DNA of 53,754 bases from Frankia sp. AiPa1 (GTDB lineage Bacteria; Actinomycetota; Actinomycetes; Frankiales; Frankiaceae), in the NCBI RefSeq assembly GCF_023243075.1, contig NZ_JALKFZ020000119.1, forward strand, positions 1 through 53,754, written 5' to 3'. Under the pieces are notes generated by a model. That model saw only the letters and a list, made by a program, of their open reading frames with translations, was not told where the DNA came from and did not search any database. The position numbers were made by a program, and so were the translations under genes. Positions 38,979 through 46,990 of the stretch are shown here, in pieces (the first letter of the stretch is position 1; every line of letters begins with the position of its first letter).

Positions 38979-39394
38979 TGGGCCATCTGGCGCTCGATCT
39001 CGGTGACAGCGCCGTGGCTCACGCGCACTGCCTGACGGCGTGGCAGCTCGCCTCGGAGTCCGGCGACACGAGGCTGGGCGCGTGGGTCCGAGGAACACAG
39101 GCGATGATCGCCTTCTACGCGGGTGACGCAGCGGACGCGCTTCGCTATGCCTTGGCCGGTCTGGACATCGCCCCGCGGAATTCCTTCATCCAGACTCGAC
39201 TCCTCGCGCAGCAGGGACGAGCCCACGCGCGTCTGGGCGACGCCGACGGGGTCAGCGTCGCGTTCGCCCGCGCGGAGGACTCCTTCGAGTCGGTGACGGA
39301 GAAGGCGTCGCACAGCATCTTCTCCTTCACGGGAAAGGACGAGACAGAGGAGGGCAGGATCGGGATTCCCCTCTGGGGTTCAACCGTGCTTTGA
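38960..39394 (+). pseudogene. Fragment of a TPR-domain transcriptional regulator
   Basis: The frame encodes GWLSGLMGHLALDLGDSAVA, then HCLTAWQLASESGDTRLGAWVRGTQAMIAF (shown in part), a sequence typical of the helical repeat domain of actinobacterial XRE-type regulators. The helix-turn-helix half is absent; upstream, the frame runs inside the DUF6461 gene. It ends in GIPLWGSTVL just beyond the LysR gene's stop. A 138-aa protein could still be made from the ATG at 38978, which overlaps the previous stop by one base. Erosion by deletion is the simplest reading. Confidence 0.55.
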
Positions 39395-40291
39395 AACGGC
39401 ATCGCCTCCAAGCTGCCACATTTCATAGTTCCCACATTCTGCCGTGATCTCGGCCGCCGCCTGAGCCGCGGTGAAGAAGTCGTCGACCACAGGCGAGATG
39501 TGCGATGCCGCCACCGCGAGGCACACCTGGTCGGGCGCCAAATCCGGGACGGGGACATAGACGACGTCCGGACGTGAGTAGAACACGGTCGCCGAACGGG
39601 CCAGGAACGAGATGCCCCGGCCAGCCGCGACATGCTCGAGCGTTTCGTCCACCCCACGCACCAGGTACCCGGCGTTAGGGTGCGGGCGCCTGGTGGGCTG
39701 CGTGCTCGTGTCGGCATGCCAGACCAGCGGCTCGCCGGCCAGGTCGGCCTCGGTGATCTGCTCCTTGCCGGCCAATCGGTGGCTGACGGGCAGCACCGCC
39801 ACCCGCGGCTCGGTGTACAGCGGGGTGACGCGCAGGCCGGCCTCGTCGATGGGCAGCCGCACATAGCCGACGTCGATGCGGCCGTCGAGCAGCATCGTGG
39901 CCTGGTCGTCCCATTCAATCCGCTGCACGTCCACGATCACGCTCGGGTGCCAGGTGGCGAACTGCCGTACCGCCGGGGTGACCGCGATGCCTGCCCGGAA
40001 GCCGACCATGAGCCGCTGGCTGCCCCGTGCGGCCACGGTCACCCGGCGGCGGGCCGCGTGCGCGGAGGCCAGCAGCGGGCCAGCGTCGGTCAGCAGCTGC
40101 CTGCCGGCGTCGGTCAGCACCACGCCGTGGCTGTCCCTTGTCAGCAGCGGGGTGCCGAGATCCTGTTCCAGCGCGCGGATCTGCCGGCTGAGTACCGGTT
40201 GCGCGATGTGCAGCTCATCGGCAGCGCGGCCGAAGTGCAGCTTGTCGGCGACGGCGACGAAGTAGCGCAACTTGCGCAGGTCCAGATCCAT
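39380..40291 (-). CDS. LysR-family transcriptional regulator
   Basis: The 303-aa protein has an N-terminal winged helix-turn-helix (DLDLRKLRYFVAVADKLHFG, then AADELHIAQPVLSRQIRALEQDLG) and a C-terminal periplasmic-binding-like effector domain (RLMVGFRAGIAVTPAVRQF, GRIDVGYVRLP, ISFLARSATVFY). Members bind divergent promoters and respond to a small molecule. The divergent neighbour is a degenerate F420-reductase gene followed by two intact NAD(P)-dependent genes, which it may regulate. The ATG at 40291 fits the family; an upstream in-frame ATG at 40357 would add 22 residues without homology. Confidence 0.9.
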   Translation of the reverse strand: MDLDLRKLRYFVAVADKLHFGRAADELHIAQPVLSRQIRALEQDLGTPLLTRDSHGVVLTDAGRQLLTDAGPLLASAHAARRRVTVAARGSQRLMVGFRAGIAVTPAVRQFATWHPSVIVDVQRIEWDDQATMLLDGRIDVGYVRLPIDEAGLRVTPLYTEPRVAVLPVSHRLAGKEQITEADLAGEPLVWHADTSTQPTRRPHPNAGYLVRGVDETLEHVAAGRGISFLARSATVFYSRPDVVYVPVPDLAPDQVCLAVAASHISPVVDDFFTAAQAAAEITAECGNYEMWQLGGDAVSKHG

Positions 40292-40484
40292 GGAGCCTCC
40301 CGGTCCGGCGATGCCTCCAGGGTATCGCCGCGGCTCAAAGAGGTCTTGGACACCCATTCAGGCCGATGGCAACCTCGAAATTGAAGCGCCGTCCAGGCGT
40401 GTCATTCGACGGCGCCGGCGACACAACCGTTGACAACGACGGGGTGGGCATGCCGTCCTATCCAACTCCAGAAAGCGGCACACC

Positions 40485-40765
40485 ATGAGCAGCAGCATCA
40501 GCATCATCGGCGTGGGGGGCATGACCCGCGCCATAGGCGCCCGCGCGGTCGAGGGCGGCAACGCCGTCGAGGTCATCGGCCGCGACGCGGCCAAGGCCAG
40601 GGACCTGGCCGCCGCGCTCGGCGGCGGCGCCACGCGCGCCCGCTGGATGCCGGCGGCCTGGAGGTGGCGCGCTGGCTGGAAGGGGTGGGCCTGGTGATGA
40701 TCAGCCTGGCCCGCCATGGCGTGGGGAACTTCGACTTCTCTCTCGGCGTCAACCTTTCCGGCTGA
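40485..40765 (+). pseudogene. F420-dependent NADP reductase with internal deletion
   Basis: The first part codes for an N-terminal Rossmann segment (SSSISIIGVGGMTRAIGARA, VEVIGRDAAKARDLAAALGGGAT), as in NADPH-dependent F420 reductase-like proteins. Near 40634 the frame jumps: a +2 frame then reads RPLDAGGLEVARWLEGVG and ends LARHGVGNFDFSLGVNLSG, which matches the C-terminal end of the same family. About 130 residues in the middle are missing, so the gene has suffered an internal deletion with frameshift. An intact relative lies at 41810. The upstream GTG/ATG and ribosome site are still present. Confidence 0.72.
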
Positions 40766-40859
40766 GCGCACCCCACCACGTTCTCTCGTCACATCACGTC
40801 AGTCGATCTACGGGACGAGAAGAACAGCCCCTCCACTTACCCTTACAAAAGGAGCAGTA

Positions 40860-41795
40860 GTGCGCGTATTCGTTGCTGGCGGGACCGGCCATTCCGGTTC
40901 GTACATCATCCCCGAGCTCATTGCCGCCGGGCACGAGGTCACCGGCCTGGCCCGGTCGGACACGGCTGCGGCGGCGGTGTCCGCGCTCGGGGCGAAGGTG
41001 CGTCGTGGCGACCTCCAGGATCTCGACGGGCTCAAGGAGGCGGCCGCGGATTCCGACGGCGTCATCCACGTCGCGCACAGGCAGGACCTGCTGCCGTCCG
41101 GCGGGATCGACGCCGTGGCCGCCGCGGAGCTCCCGATCATGCTCGCGTACGGTGAGGCACTCACGGAAACCGGAAAGCCGCTGGTCGTGGCGGGGAGCAT
41201 CGGCTCGCCCGGGAACCTGGGCCGGCCGGCCACCGAGGAGGACCCGGCCCTACCCGGCGGCGATGAGTACAAGGGCACCCTGCGGGTTCGTAACGTCGTG
41301 GAAACCGCCGCAGTCGGCCTCGCCGAGCGGGGGGTGCGGTCCTCGGTCGTGCGGATTGCCAACATCGCGCACAGCACGACCGATCGTGCCGGCTTCCTCG
41401 TGCAGCTGATCGGGCTCGCGAAGGAGAAGGGCTTCGTCGGCTACCCTGGAGAAGGCACGAACCTGTGGAACGCCGTGCACGTCCGCGATGTCGCCTCCTT
41501 GTTCCGCTTGGCGCTGGAGAAGGGGCCGGCTGGCAAATATTGGCACGCGGTTGGGGACGGGGCCATCCCGCTCCGCGAGATCGCCGAGGCCATTGGCAGC
41601 CGGCTGGGCCTCCCCGCCGTGAGCATTCCCGCCGACGTACTGATGGTGCCGGGATACTTTGGGTTCCTCGCGAACATAGTCACGCAGAACTACCCGGCGT
41701 CCAACCTCATCACCCGCCGGACCCTCGGCTGGGAACCCGCTCAGCCCAGCCTGCTCGCCGGTTTGGACAACGGCCATTACTTCTCCGCCAGCTGA
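40860..41795 (+). CDS. NAD(P)-dependent epimerase/dehydratase family protein
   Basis: Atypical/extended short-chain dehydrogenase, 311 aa. The N-terminus VRVFVAGGTGHSGSYIIPELIAAGH contains the GxxGxxG nucleotide-binding loop. Later come VIHVAHRQD, LRVRNVVETAAVGLAERGVRSSVVRI, NLWNAVHVRDVASLFRLALEKG and GYFGFLANIVTQN. The catalytic Tyr-x-x-x-Lys of classical members is not obvious, so substrate and reaction are unclear. GTG at 40860 follows a strong AAAGGAG 5 nt away, fixing the start. The next gene starts 14 nt after its stop. Confidence 0.85.
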   Translation: MRVFVAGGTGHSGSYIIPELIAAGHEVTGLARSDTAAAAVSALGAKVRRGDLQDLDGLKEAAADSDGVIHVAHRQDLLPSGGIDAVAAAELPIMLAYGEALTETGKPLVVAGSIGSPGNLGRPATEEDPALPGGDEYKGTLRVRNVVETAAVGLAERGVRSSVVRIANIAHSTTDRAGFLVQLIGLAKEKGFVGYPGEGTNLWNAVHVRDVASLFRLALEKGPAGKYWHAVGDGAIPLREIAEAIGSRLGLPAVSIPADVLMVPGYFGFLANIVTQNYPASNLITRRTLGWEPAQPSLLAGLDNGHYFSAS

Positions 41796-41809
41796 CGACA
41801 AGGAACCCG

Positions 41810-42478
41810 ATGACGACTGTGGGATTCATCGGAAGCGGCAACATCGGCATTACAGTCGCGCGGCTCGCGATCGACGCCGGGCACCAGGTCGTGCTCAGCA
41901 ACTCGCGCGGTCCCGAACCGCTCGCGGACACAGCCGCGGAACTGGGGCCCCGAGCGTCCGCGGCGACGAGCGGGGAGGCCGCGGCGGCCGGTGACATCGT
42001 CGTGGTCGCGGTGCCGGTCAAGTCCTTCCCCAACCTGCCCGCCGCGCCACTGGCCGGGAAAACGGTCATCGACACGTGCAACTACGGCGCCGAACGTGAC
42101 GGGCACATCCCCGAGCTCGACAGCAAGTCGCTCACCTCAAGCGAGCTGTTGCTGCGGTACATCCCAGACGCCATGCTCGTGAAAGCGTTCAATAACATCT
42201 TCTTCAAGCACCTGCTGTCACTCGCCCGCCCGGCGGGGGCGGCCGACCGCTCGTTCCTGCCGATCGCCGGGGACTCCGCGCGGGCGAAGGCGGCGGTGAC
42301 CGAGTTCATCGAATCCATCGGGTACAGCGTGGCGGACACGGGACGGCTGGCCGATAGCTGGCGGCAGGCGACGGGCACCCCGGTGTGGGGGACCCCGTAC
42401 GGGCCGTACTCGAACGAGAAGGGACAGCCGGTCGGCGAGTACGCCATCCGCGCGGCACTGGCCACCGCAGCGCGGTAA
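41810..42478 (+). CDS. NADPH-dependent F420 reductase-like protein
   Basis: The 222-aa protein has an NADP-binding Rossmann N-terminus (TTVGFIGSGNIGITVARLAI, SNSRGPEPLADTAAELG) and a C-terminal helical domain (NIFFKHLLSLARPAG, FIESIGYSVADTGRLADSWR). It resembles NpdG-like reductases and the NAD-binding domain family PF03807. The reaction could be hydride transfer between NADPH and coenzyme F420, though F420-independent relatives exist. The ATG at 41810 has AAGGAA 5 nt before it. It is co-directional with the epimerase gene, and an internally deleted relative stands at 40485. Confidence 0.85.
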   Translation: MTTVGFIGSGNIGITVARLAIDAGHQVVLSNSRGPEPLADTAAELGPRASAATSGEAAAAGDIVVVAVPVKSFPNLPAAPLAGKTVIDTCNYGAERDGHIPELDSKSLTSSELLLRYIPDAMLVKAFNNIFFKHLLSLARPAGAADRSFLPIAGDSARAKAAVTEFIESIGYSVADTGRLADSWRQATGTPVWGTPYGPYSNEKGQPVGEYAIRAALATAAR

Positions 42479-43035
42479 CCGCAAGTTGGCGCGGGCCGCG
42501 GTATGGTCCGAGCGTGTGATGGCGATCGACCTGCGCCTCGGACTGGCTGACGACGTAGACGATCATTGGACCACCCTGTTACGAGGCAACGGGTCGACTC
42601 GATGCCCTTGCTGCGTTCCGCCGACCTCGCCGTGACGGCGTGCTGCGCGCGAGTGAGGTCTCAGGTGTCAACGTTGGCCGTGACCCGTGGTCGGTCTACG
42701 ACGGTGACCCCGACGGGCAGTGCCGACGCGATGGCCACCACTCTGCTGGATGCTCACCACGCCGCGTGCGCCGCCCGCCAAGCCCGGCAGAACACGCTGA
42801 CCCCGAGGTACTCGCCGAGATCCGTCACCACTACCTCGGCGCGCTCGCCCGCGGCGACACCGACGACCAAGGCCGGCGCGGCCCACTGGCGAACGACGCC
42901 CGGCGTGTCATAGCGCCGGGCGGTATCAACGTCCCAGATCTCCTCCTGCCGCACGGTGCCAGCGATTGCCCCGGGCATGGGCGCTGTCCATCGGTTTTGA
43001 CGCCGGTCGATAGGCGGTGACGGACACTGGCCGCT
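42479..43035. other. 557-nt degenerate region, possible transposase and methyltransferase remnants
   Basis: No intact gene. A plus-strand frame (42640-43020) has EVLAEIRHHYLGALARGDTD near its C-terminus, which loosely recalls IS66-type transposases. A minus-strand frame (42754-42978) begins with EEIWDVDTARRYDTPGV, which recalls the N-terminus of class I methyltransferases. Both are short and unverified. Confidence 0.35.
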
Positions 43036-43764
43036 TCAGGCCGAACGCTTGGCGATGAACACGAACTCACGCCCCGGGCGGTCCGGTGCCTCCCGCACGT
43101 CGAGGACTCTGTAACCGTTGGCGACCAGGCTTGATTCGACCTCGCCCCGGCCGCGGAACCGCAGGGTCGAGTCCGAGGTGACGACCACGCCGCCGGTCAG
43201 GAACCGGTAGGTATATCGGAAGGAGACGAACGGAAGGCTGACGTCGGTGACCTCCTGACGTCGTTCCACCAGGCCGATGTCCGCGACGTCGAGCGTGACC
43301 GGATCGACATCCACCGCCCATTCCTCCCAGGCGTGACGTTCGGGGCGCCTGGTCTCGAAAACGAGATGGCCGCCTGGGCGAAGGGCGGTGTGGATCCCCT
43401 GGAGGGCCCGGTCCCAGTCGTCGTCGGTGAGAAAGACCTGGGCCACGTTCCCGGTCATCGTCGCCAGGTCCGCGTCGAGCGCCGGCAGTGCCGCGGCATC
43501 ACCCCGGATCCAGCGGACCTTTCCCGCCCGGTCCTTCGACCTCGCGACCCTGAGTGACTCCTCGGCCGGGTCGACACCCACGACCGTGCAGCCGCTTCCA
43601 GCGAGCAGGACCGCCAAGGAGCCGGTTCCGCAACCGACATCGAGTACAACACGCGCGGTCAGCTCGGCGGCGGTCGCGAGGTAGGCGACCAGGTCCTCGC
43701 GGTCTCCATCGAAGGCGTCGTAGACGCGCACGAGGAGAGGGTGGGCAAAGATCGGATCCGGCAT
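43036..43764 (-). CDS. Class I SAM-dependent methyltransferase
   Basis: The 242-aa protein has SAM-binding motif I as VVLDVGCGTGSLAVLLAG, motif II region VGVDPAEESLRVA, IRGDAAALPALDADLATMTG and motif III GGHLVFETRRPERHAWEEW. The C-terminal strand part (RYTYRFLTGGVVVTSDSTLR) is longer than in small-molecule enzymes of the UbiE kind. Substrate is unknown. The ATG at 43764 lies close to unrelated upstream sequence. It is the only intact gene on this strand between the LysR gene and the RelE module. Confidence 0.88.
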   Translation of the reverse strand: MPDPIFAHPLLVRVYDAFDGDREDLVAYLATAAELTARVVLDVGCGTGSLAVLLAGSGCTVVGVDPAEESLRVARSKDRAGKVRWIRGDAAALPALDADLATMTGNVAQVFLTDDDWDRALQGIHTALRPGGHLVFETRRPERHAWEEWAVDVDPVTLDVADIGLVERRQEVTDVSLPFVSFRYTYRFLTGGVVVTSDSTLRFRGRGEVESSLVANGYRVLDVREAPDRPGREFVFIAKRSA

Positions 43765-43870
43765 CCAGGGACCCTACCCACGCCGGAGCGGAATGCGCCC
43801 TGAACGTGTTCCTTCGATCGCGGCGCTGGCCCCGGGCAGGGCAGGTGGGACGCGCCGCAACGAAGACTGA

Positions 43871-43999
43871 ATGGCGGCCGTGATCGGATTCGTACCGGCC
43901 GGCGACCTCTTCCTGGAGGCGAAGGCCGATGTCAGGCGGTGTACGCCGTTGTTCGACAACCTCCGCGCCGTGGCTCTTGGGGCCGGTATCTCATTGTGA
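43871..43999 (+). CDS. Possible small protein or gene fragment, 42 aa
   Basis: An ATG frame codes for MAAVIGFVPAGDLFLEAKAD, then about 22 more residues (RRCTPLFDNLRAVALG) and a TGA. Its composition is protein-like and not skewed as in shadow frames. No ribosome site is clear and no family is recognised. It may be the surviving end of a larger gene. Confidence 0.25.
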   Translation: MAAVIGFVPAGDLFLEAKADVRRCTPLFDNLRAVALGAGISL

Positions 44000-44159
44000 T
44001 CATGGGGTGGTGCGGGTGAGGCCTCTGGTCCAGGTCATGGTGGCGAGGCAGGTGGAGGCCAGCGAGACTCGCGGTCGCGATCAGGGTCCGGTAGGGAACC
44101 ACGCAAGCCCCGACCATCACAATCCGCGACGGCTAAAGGGGGCATCGGGTGGCGATGAT

Positions 44160-44217
44160 CCTTTGTTGATCCTTCTGGGGGGACGAATCGGACACGGACC
44201 CCCCCGAAGGATACAAA
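44160..44217. repeat. Long stem-loop in accessory intergenic DNA
   Basis: The arms ATCCTTCTGGGGGG (44168-44181) and CCCCCCCGAAGGAT (44198-44211) form a 14-bp stem with one mismatch. CTTTGT and ACAAAG extend it past a 2-nt bulge. The loop is ACGAATCGGACACGGA. It resembles in form and loop the stem-loop after rho (25987) and that at 36785. Confidence 0.75.
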
Positions 44218-44361
44218 GATCGACTTGGCGCGACGAACCCTCCCCATTTCGGCTACTGATCGTGACCTACGGGAGGTCGGGAGGGTCGGGGCGGCGGTGA
44301 TCCGGGTCAGAGCTCCCCAGGGCTGTGATCACAACCGGACACGCGCCCTAGCCCCGATGAC

Positions 44362-44625
44362 TTAAGAACGGTCCCGGTAGACCTCACGCCGATGGCCGAT
44401 TTCCACCAGGGTCACGATGAGCACATCGTCCCGAACCTCGTAGAGCACCCGGTAGACACCCACACGGACCCGGTAGCCGGGCCGGCCAGTCAACGGGAGG
44501 CACCCATGCGGCCGGGGGTCCTCGGCCAACCCGATCAGGAGCCGTTCGACGCGCCGCCGAACATCCACAGGCAGCTTGCGAAGTTGCCGCAATGCCAACG
44601 GGCGCAACTCGACCTTGTAGACCAC
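44362..44625 (-). CDS. RelE/ParE-family toxin
   Basis: The 87-aa protein has the compact RelE-like layout: YKVELRPLALRQLRKLP, VERLLIGLAEDPRPHG, LTGRPGYRVRVGVYRVLYEV and VEIGHRREVYRD. The basic residues and the RVGVYRVLYEV strand are those that cut mRNA on the ribosome in RelE or that bind gyrase in ParE; the two cannot be told apart here. It starts at GTG and lies 10 nt after the antitoxin gene's stop. Confidence 0.85.
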   Translation of the reverse strand: MVYKVELRPLALRQLRKLPVDVRRRVERLLIGLAEDPRPHGCLPLTGRPGYRVRVGVYRVLYEVRDDVLIVTLVEIGHRREVYRDRS

Positions 44626-44635
44626 CTGCTACAGC

Positions 44636-44830
44636 TCAGGAGGCCAACAGGTCGGTGTCGCCGAACTCGGCCAGCACCGCTTCCAACGGAATGTTATCGC
44701 CCGGCTCGGCCAGGGACGCATCCCAAGCAGCCCGGTCGGCCTCCTGCTCGTCGTCGGGGTACTCCACATCCCACAGCGGGACGGCAGGCCCCTCCCCCAT
44801 CCGCCCCTCGGGAACGGTCGGCTCACCCAT
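44636..44830 (-). CDS. Putative antitoxin of the RelE-type module
   Basis: The 64-aa product is acidic (EGPAVPLWDVEYPDDEQEAD, EPGDNIPLEAVLAEFGD). It does not show a clear DNA-binding fold; the acid-rich sequence and place just upstream of a RelE-like gene make it the likely antitoxin. The ATG at 44830 was chosen; a longer frame to 44995 adds 55 residues whose composition does not look coding. Confidence in the start is moderate. Confidence 0.6.
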   Translation of the reverse strand: MGEPTVPEGRMGEGPAVPLWDVEYPDDEQEADRAAWDASLAEPGDNIPLEAVLAEFGDTDLLAS

Positions 44831-45234
44831 CCTCCAAGCGTACGCGGCACTGCCCTCCACTGGCGCCCTCCCAACAGCGACATGTGATCTATCCGGAAGG
44901 ACACGGCCGGTCGCCGTATCCCTGGACATCCCTACGACGAGATTCCGCATTCGTTCAAATTCGGGTTGGTCTGCGTCTCTTGCGGTAGTTGACAACCGTC
45001 GTCGGCGGCGAGCGGCTCACCCGCATCGGCCGTCTGGCGGCCGGAGGCTAGAGGCTGGACATGCCCAGGTAGATGGCCTCAAAATCGACGTCGATCTCGA
45101 CTATCGGCCGTGACCCACCTGCGACCGTGCTGGTGGACCGATGTGGCTCGCGCCCACGCGCCGTTGGGCCGCGCCCGTGACAGGCGCCGGGCGGGGAGCG
45201 ACCTGGTATCAGGGCGACTGGCAGGAGGGCGACG
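44831..45234. other. 404-nt intergenic region before the cyclase gene
   Basis: The presumed promoter region of the toxin-antitoxin pair and the cyclase gene. No gene or clear repeat is seen. It is the approximate right border of the remnant-rich stretch. Confidence 0.4.
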
Positions 45235-46149
45235 ATGAGCAAGGACTTCCGCACGGTTGGCCGGGGCCTGTCGAACTGGGGGCGCTGGGGGTTGGACGAC
45301 GAGGTCGGAACCCTGAACCTGATCACGCCGGCGCGGGTCGCCGCGGGGGCGGCCCTGGCGCGGACCGGCCGCGTGTTCGATCTGGGGTACGTCCTGTCGT
45401 CGAAAGGTCCGCAGATCGGACTGGGCGGGCGGGTGAACCCTGTCCATCTGATGTCGATGACGGGCCAGTCCGTGTATCCCGACGGTGCCGGATTCGCGGA
45501 CGACTTCATCGTCATGCCACTGCAGTGCGCCACCCAGTGGGACGGCCTCGCGCATGTCTTCTACGACGGCTTCTGCTACAACAACGTGCCCGCGTCGTCG
45601 ATCACCCCGCAGGGAGCTGGAAGGCTCGCCATCGACCGGATCGCGCGGGGGGTCATCGGGCCGGCCGTGCTCGTGGACGTGGCGCGTTTCCACGGCGTCG
45701 ACTGCCTGGCACCGGACCACGGGATCGGCCCACGCGAGCTGGATGCGGCCCTCGACCGCCAGGGTGTCACGCTGGAGCCGGGGACCATCCTGGTCGTGCG
45801 CACCGGGTGGACCCAGCGGTTCACCGAGGGCTCGGCCGCCGAGTTCATGAGCGGCGAGCCCGGCCTCACCCTGGAATGCGCCCAATGGCTGCACGAGCAC
45901 GACGTGGCGGCGCTCGCTGCCGACAACTGGGCGGTCGAACGGTATCCGACCGGTGACCCGCACGCCATCATGCCGGTGCATTACATTCTCATCCGGGACA
46001 TGGGAATGACGCTCGGCGAGATGTTCGACCTCGAGACGCTCGCCGCGGACTGCGCCGCCGACGGAGTGTACGAATTCCTCCTGGCCGCGCCGGCGCTGAA
46101 GGTCGCGAACGGCGTCGGGACGCCCCTGAACCCGTTGGCGGTGAAGTAA
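45235..46149 (+). CDS. Cyclase-family metal-dependent hydrolase
   Basis: The 304-aa protein belongs to the family of kynurenine formamidase-like hydrolases (PF04199). The N-terminal part has SNWGRWGLDDEVGTLNLITP, and the metal-site region is MPLQCATQWDGLAHVFYDG. The usual HxGTHxDxPxH of kynurenine formamidase is replaced by an ATQWD-type form with first His to Gln; I recall this variant as common in the large actinobacterial subfamily, so it need not mean inactivity. The C-terminal half has VVRTGWTQRF and AADNWAVERYPTGDPHAIMP, expected for the fold. Its physiological substrate is unknown. AGGAGGG precedes the ATG. Confidence 0.83.
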   Translation: MSKDFRTVGRGLSNWGRWGLDDEVGTLNLITPARVAAGAALARTGRVFDLGYVLSSKGPQIGLGGRVNPVHLMSMTGQSVYPDGAGFADDFIVMPLQCATQWDGLAHVFYDGFCYNNVPASSITPQGAGRLAIDRIARGVIGPAVLVDVARFHGVDCLAPDHGIGPRELDAALDRQGVTLEPGTILVVRTGWTQRFTEGSAAEFMSGEPGLTLECAQWLHEHDVAALAADNWAVERYPTGDPHAIMPVHYILIRDMGMTLGEMFDLETLAADCAADGVYEFLLAAPALKVANGVGTPLNPLAVK

Positions 46150-46200
46150 CGGCTGACTCGGCGCCAGGCCTCGAGCTGTTCGCGGATTCGGGACCAGCGC

Positions 46201-46206
46201 TACACT
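46201..46206 (+). promoter_or_regulatory. Candidate -10 box upstream of the DUF4234-like gene
   Basis: TACACT stands about 70 nt before the ATG at 46275. The -35 region (near 46178-46183) is poor. Given as a weak candidate only. Confidence 0.25.
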
Positions 46207-46274
46207 CCCCGGTGCCCCGGAGACGTTCTGAGCGCCGGGGCGGATCCAGGACTTTCCACGGGGGGAACAGCACG

Positions 46275-46817
46275 ATGACCGAGCCAGCCGATCACACCAC
46301 CGGCAGGGAGCAGCTGCCCGCACCGCGCGGAAGCATGCAGCCGGCGCCAGCTCCGCACCCGGCGTGGGCGCCGAATCCGCCGTACCCGCCGTACCCGGCC
46401 CAGCCGGGCTGGTCCGGCGCCCCGGCCCGGCCCCCGGTCGGGGGGGTTCCGCCGGTCCCGCGCAAGCAGGGAGCCTGGGGACTGTGGTGGCTCTGCGTAC
46501 TCACATTCTCTATCTACTATCTCCTCTGGTACGACCGGATCAATGCGGAACTGGCCGCCGTTCTCGGCCAGCCGCGTCGGGCGAACAGCCGGTGGTGGAA
46601 CCAGCTCATCCCGTTCTGGGCCTTCGTCGGCCTTGGCGCCACGGCCAAGCGTCTCAACGCCGCGCACGCCCTCGTCGGCTCACCGACCCGGGTCGGGGTC
46701 TTCACGTCCTGGTTCTGGGCTCCGGCCTGGTTCGGCTCACAGACCCGTTACCTGCAGCGCCGCCTCAACATCCTGCACGACGTGCTGACCTCGCGGACCA
46801 CCCAGTCCGGATACTGA
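46275..46817 (+). CDS. Membrane protein with DUF4234-like domain
   Basis: The 180-aa product has a Pro/Ala-rich N-terminus of about 65 residues (APHPAWAPNPPYPPYPAQPG) and then two or three membrane segments: WGLWWLCVLTFSIYYLLWY and FWAFVGLGATAKRLNAA. This layout (Pro-rich tail, GxWxLWWLCxLTxGIY) is that of DUF4234 proteins. Function unknown. The ATG at 46275 is preceded by GGGGGGAAC. A further 170 nt to the next stop include a possible remnant frame (EALAAFPRAPHAGAAHG). Confidence 0.75.
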   Translation: MTEPADHTTGREQLPAPRGSMQPAPAPHPAWAPNPPYPPYPAQPGWSGAPARPPVGGVPPVPRKQGAWGLWWLCVLTFSIYYLLWYDRINAELAAVLGQPRRANSRWWNQLIPFWAFVGLGATAKRLNAAHALVGSPTRVGVFTSWFWAPAWFGSQTRYLQRRLNILHDVLTSRTTQSGY

Positions 46818-46990
46818 TCGCCCATACCAACGTCGTCGAGGCGTTGGCCGCCTTCCCGCGAGCGCCGCATGCGGGTGCCGCCCACGGCACCACCGCCTGG
46901 CAGGCGGTCCTCGACGGGTTCGACGGGTTCGACGCCGAGACCTACCTTCGAAGGGCGCTCGTCGACGGGCTGTCAGGTCAATCGTTCAGC

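Larger units (their letters stand above)
43765..44361. other. 597-nt region with a stem-loop and a small ORF
   Basis: No supported gene of normal length. It contains a 42-codon frame at 43871 and the long stem-loop at 44160-44217. Confidence 0.5.

Noticed and set aside
41465..41809. Extended N-terminus of the F420-reductase-like gene
   Set aside because: The upstream frame overlaps the epimerase gene, while ATG at 41810 has a good ribosome site and begins exactly at the Rossmann strand.
45523..45580. Cyclase-family protein as inactive because the HxGTHxD motif is changed
   Set aside because: The ATQWDGLAH form appears normal for the large actinobacterial subfamily as far as I recall, so inactivity is not supported.
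46818..46990. Possible remnant frame EALAAFPRAPHAGAAHG after the DUF4234-like gene
   Set aside because: Too short to assign, and the frame continues as an antisense shadow of the cupin region.
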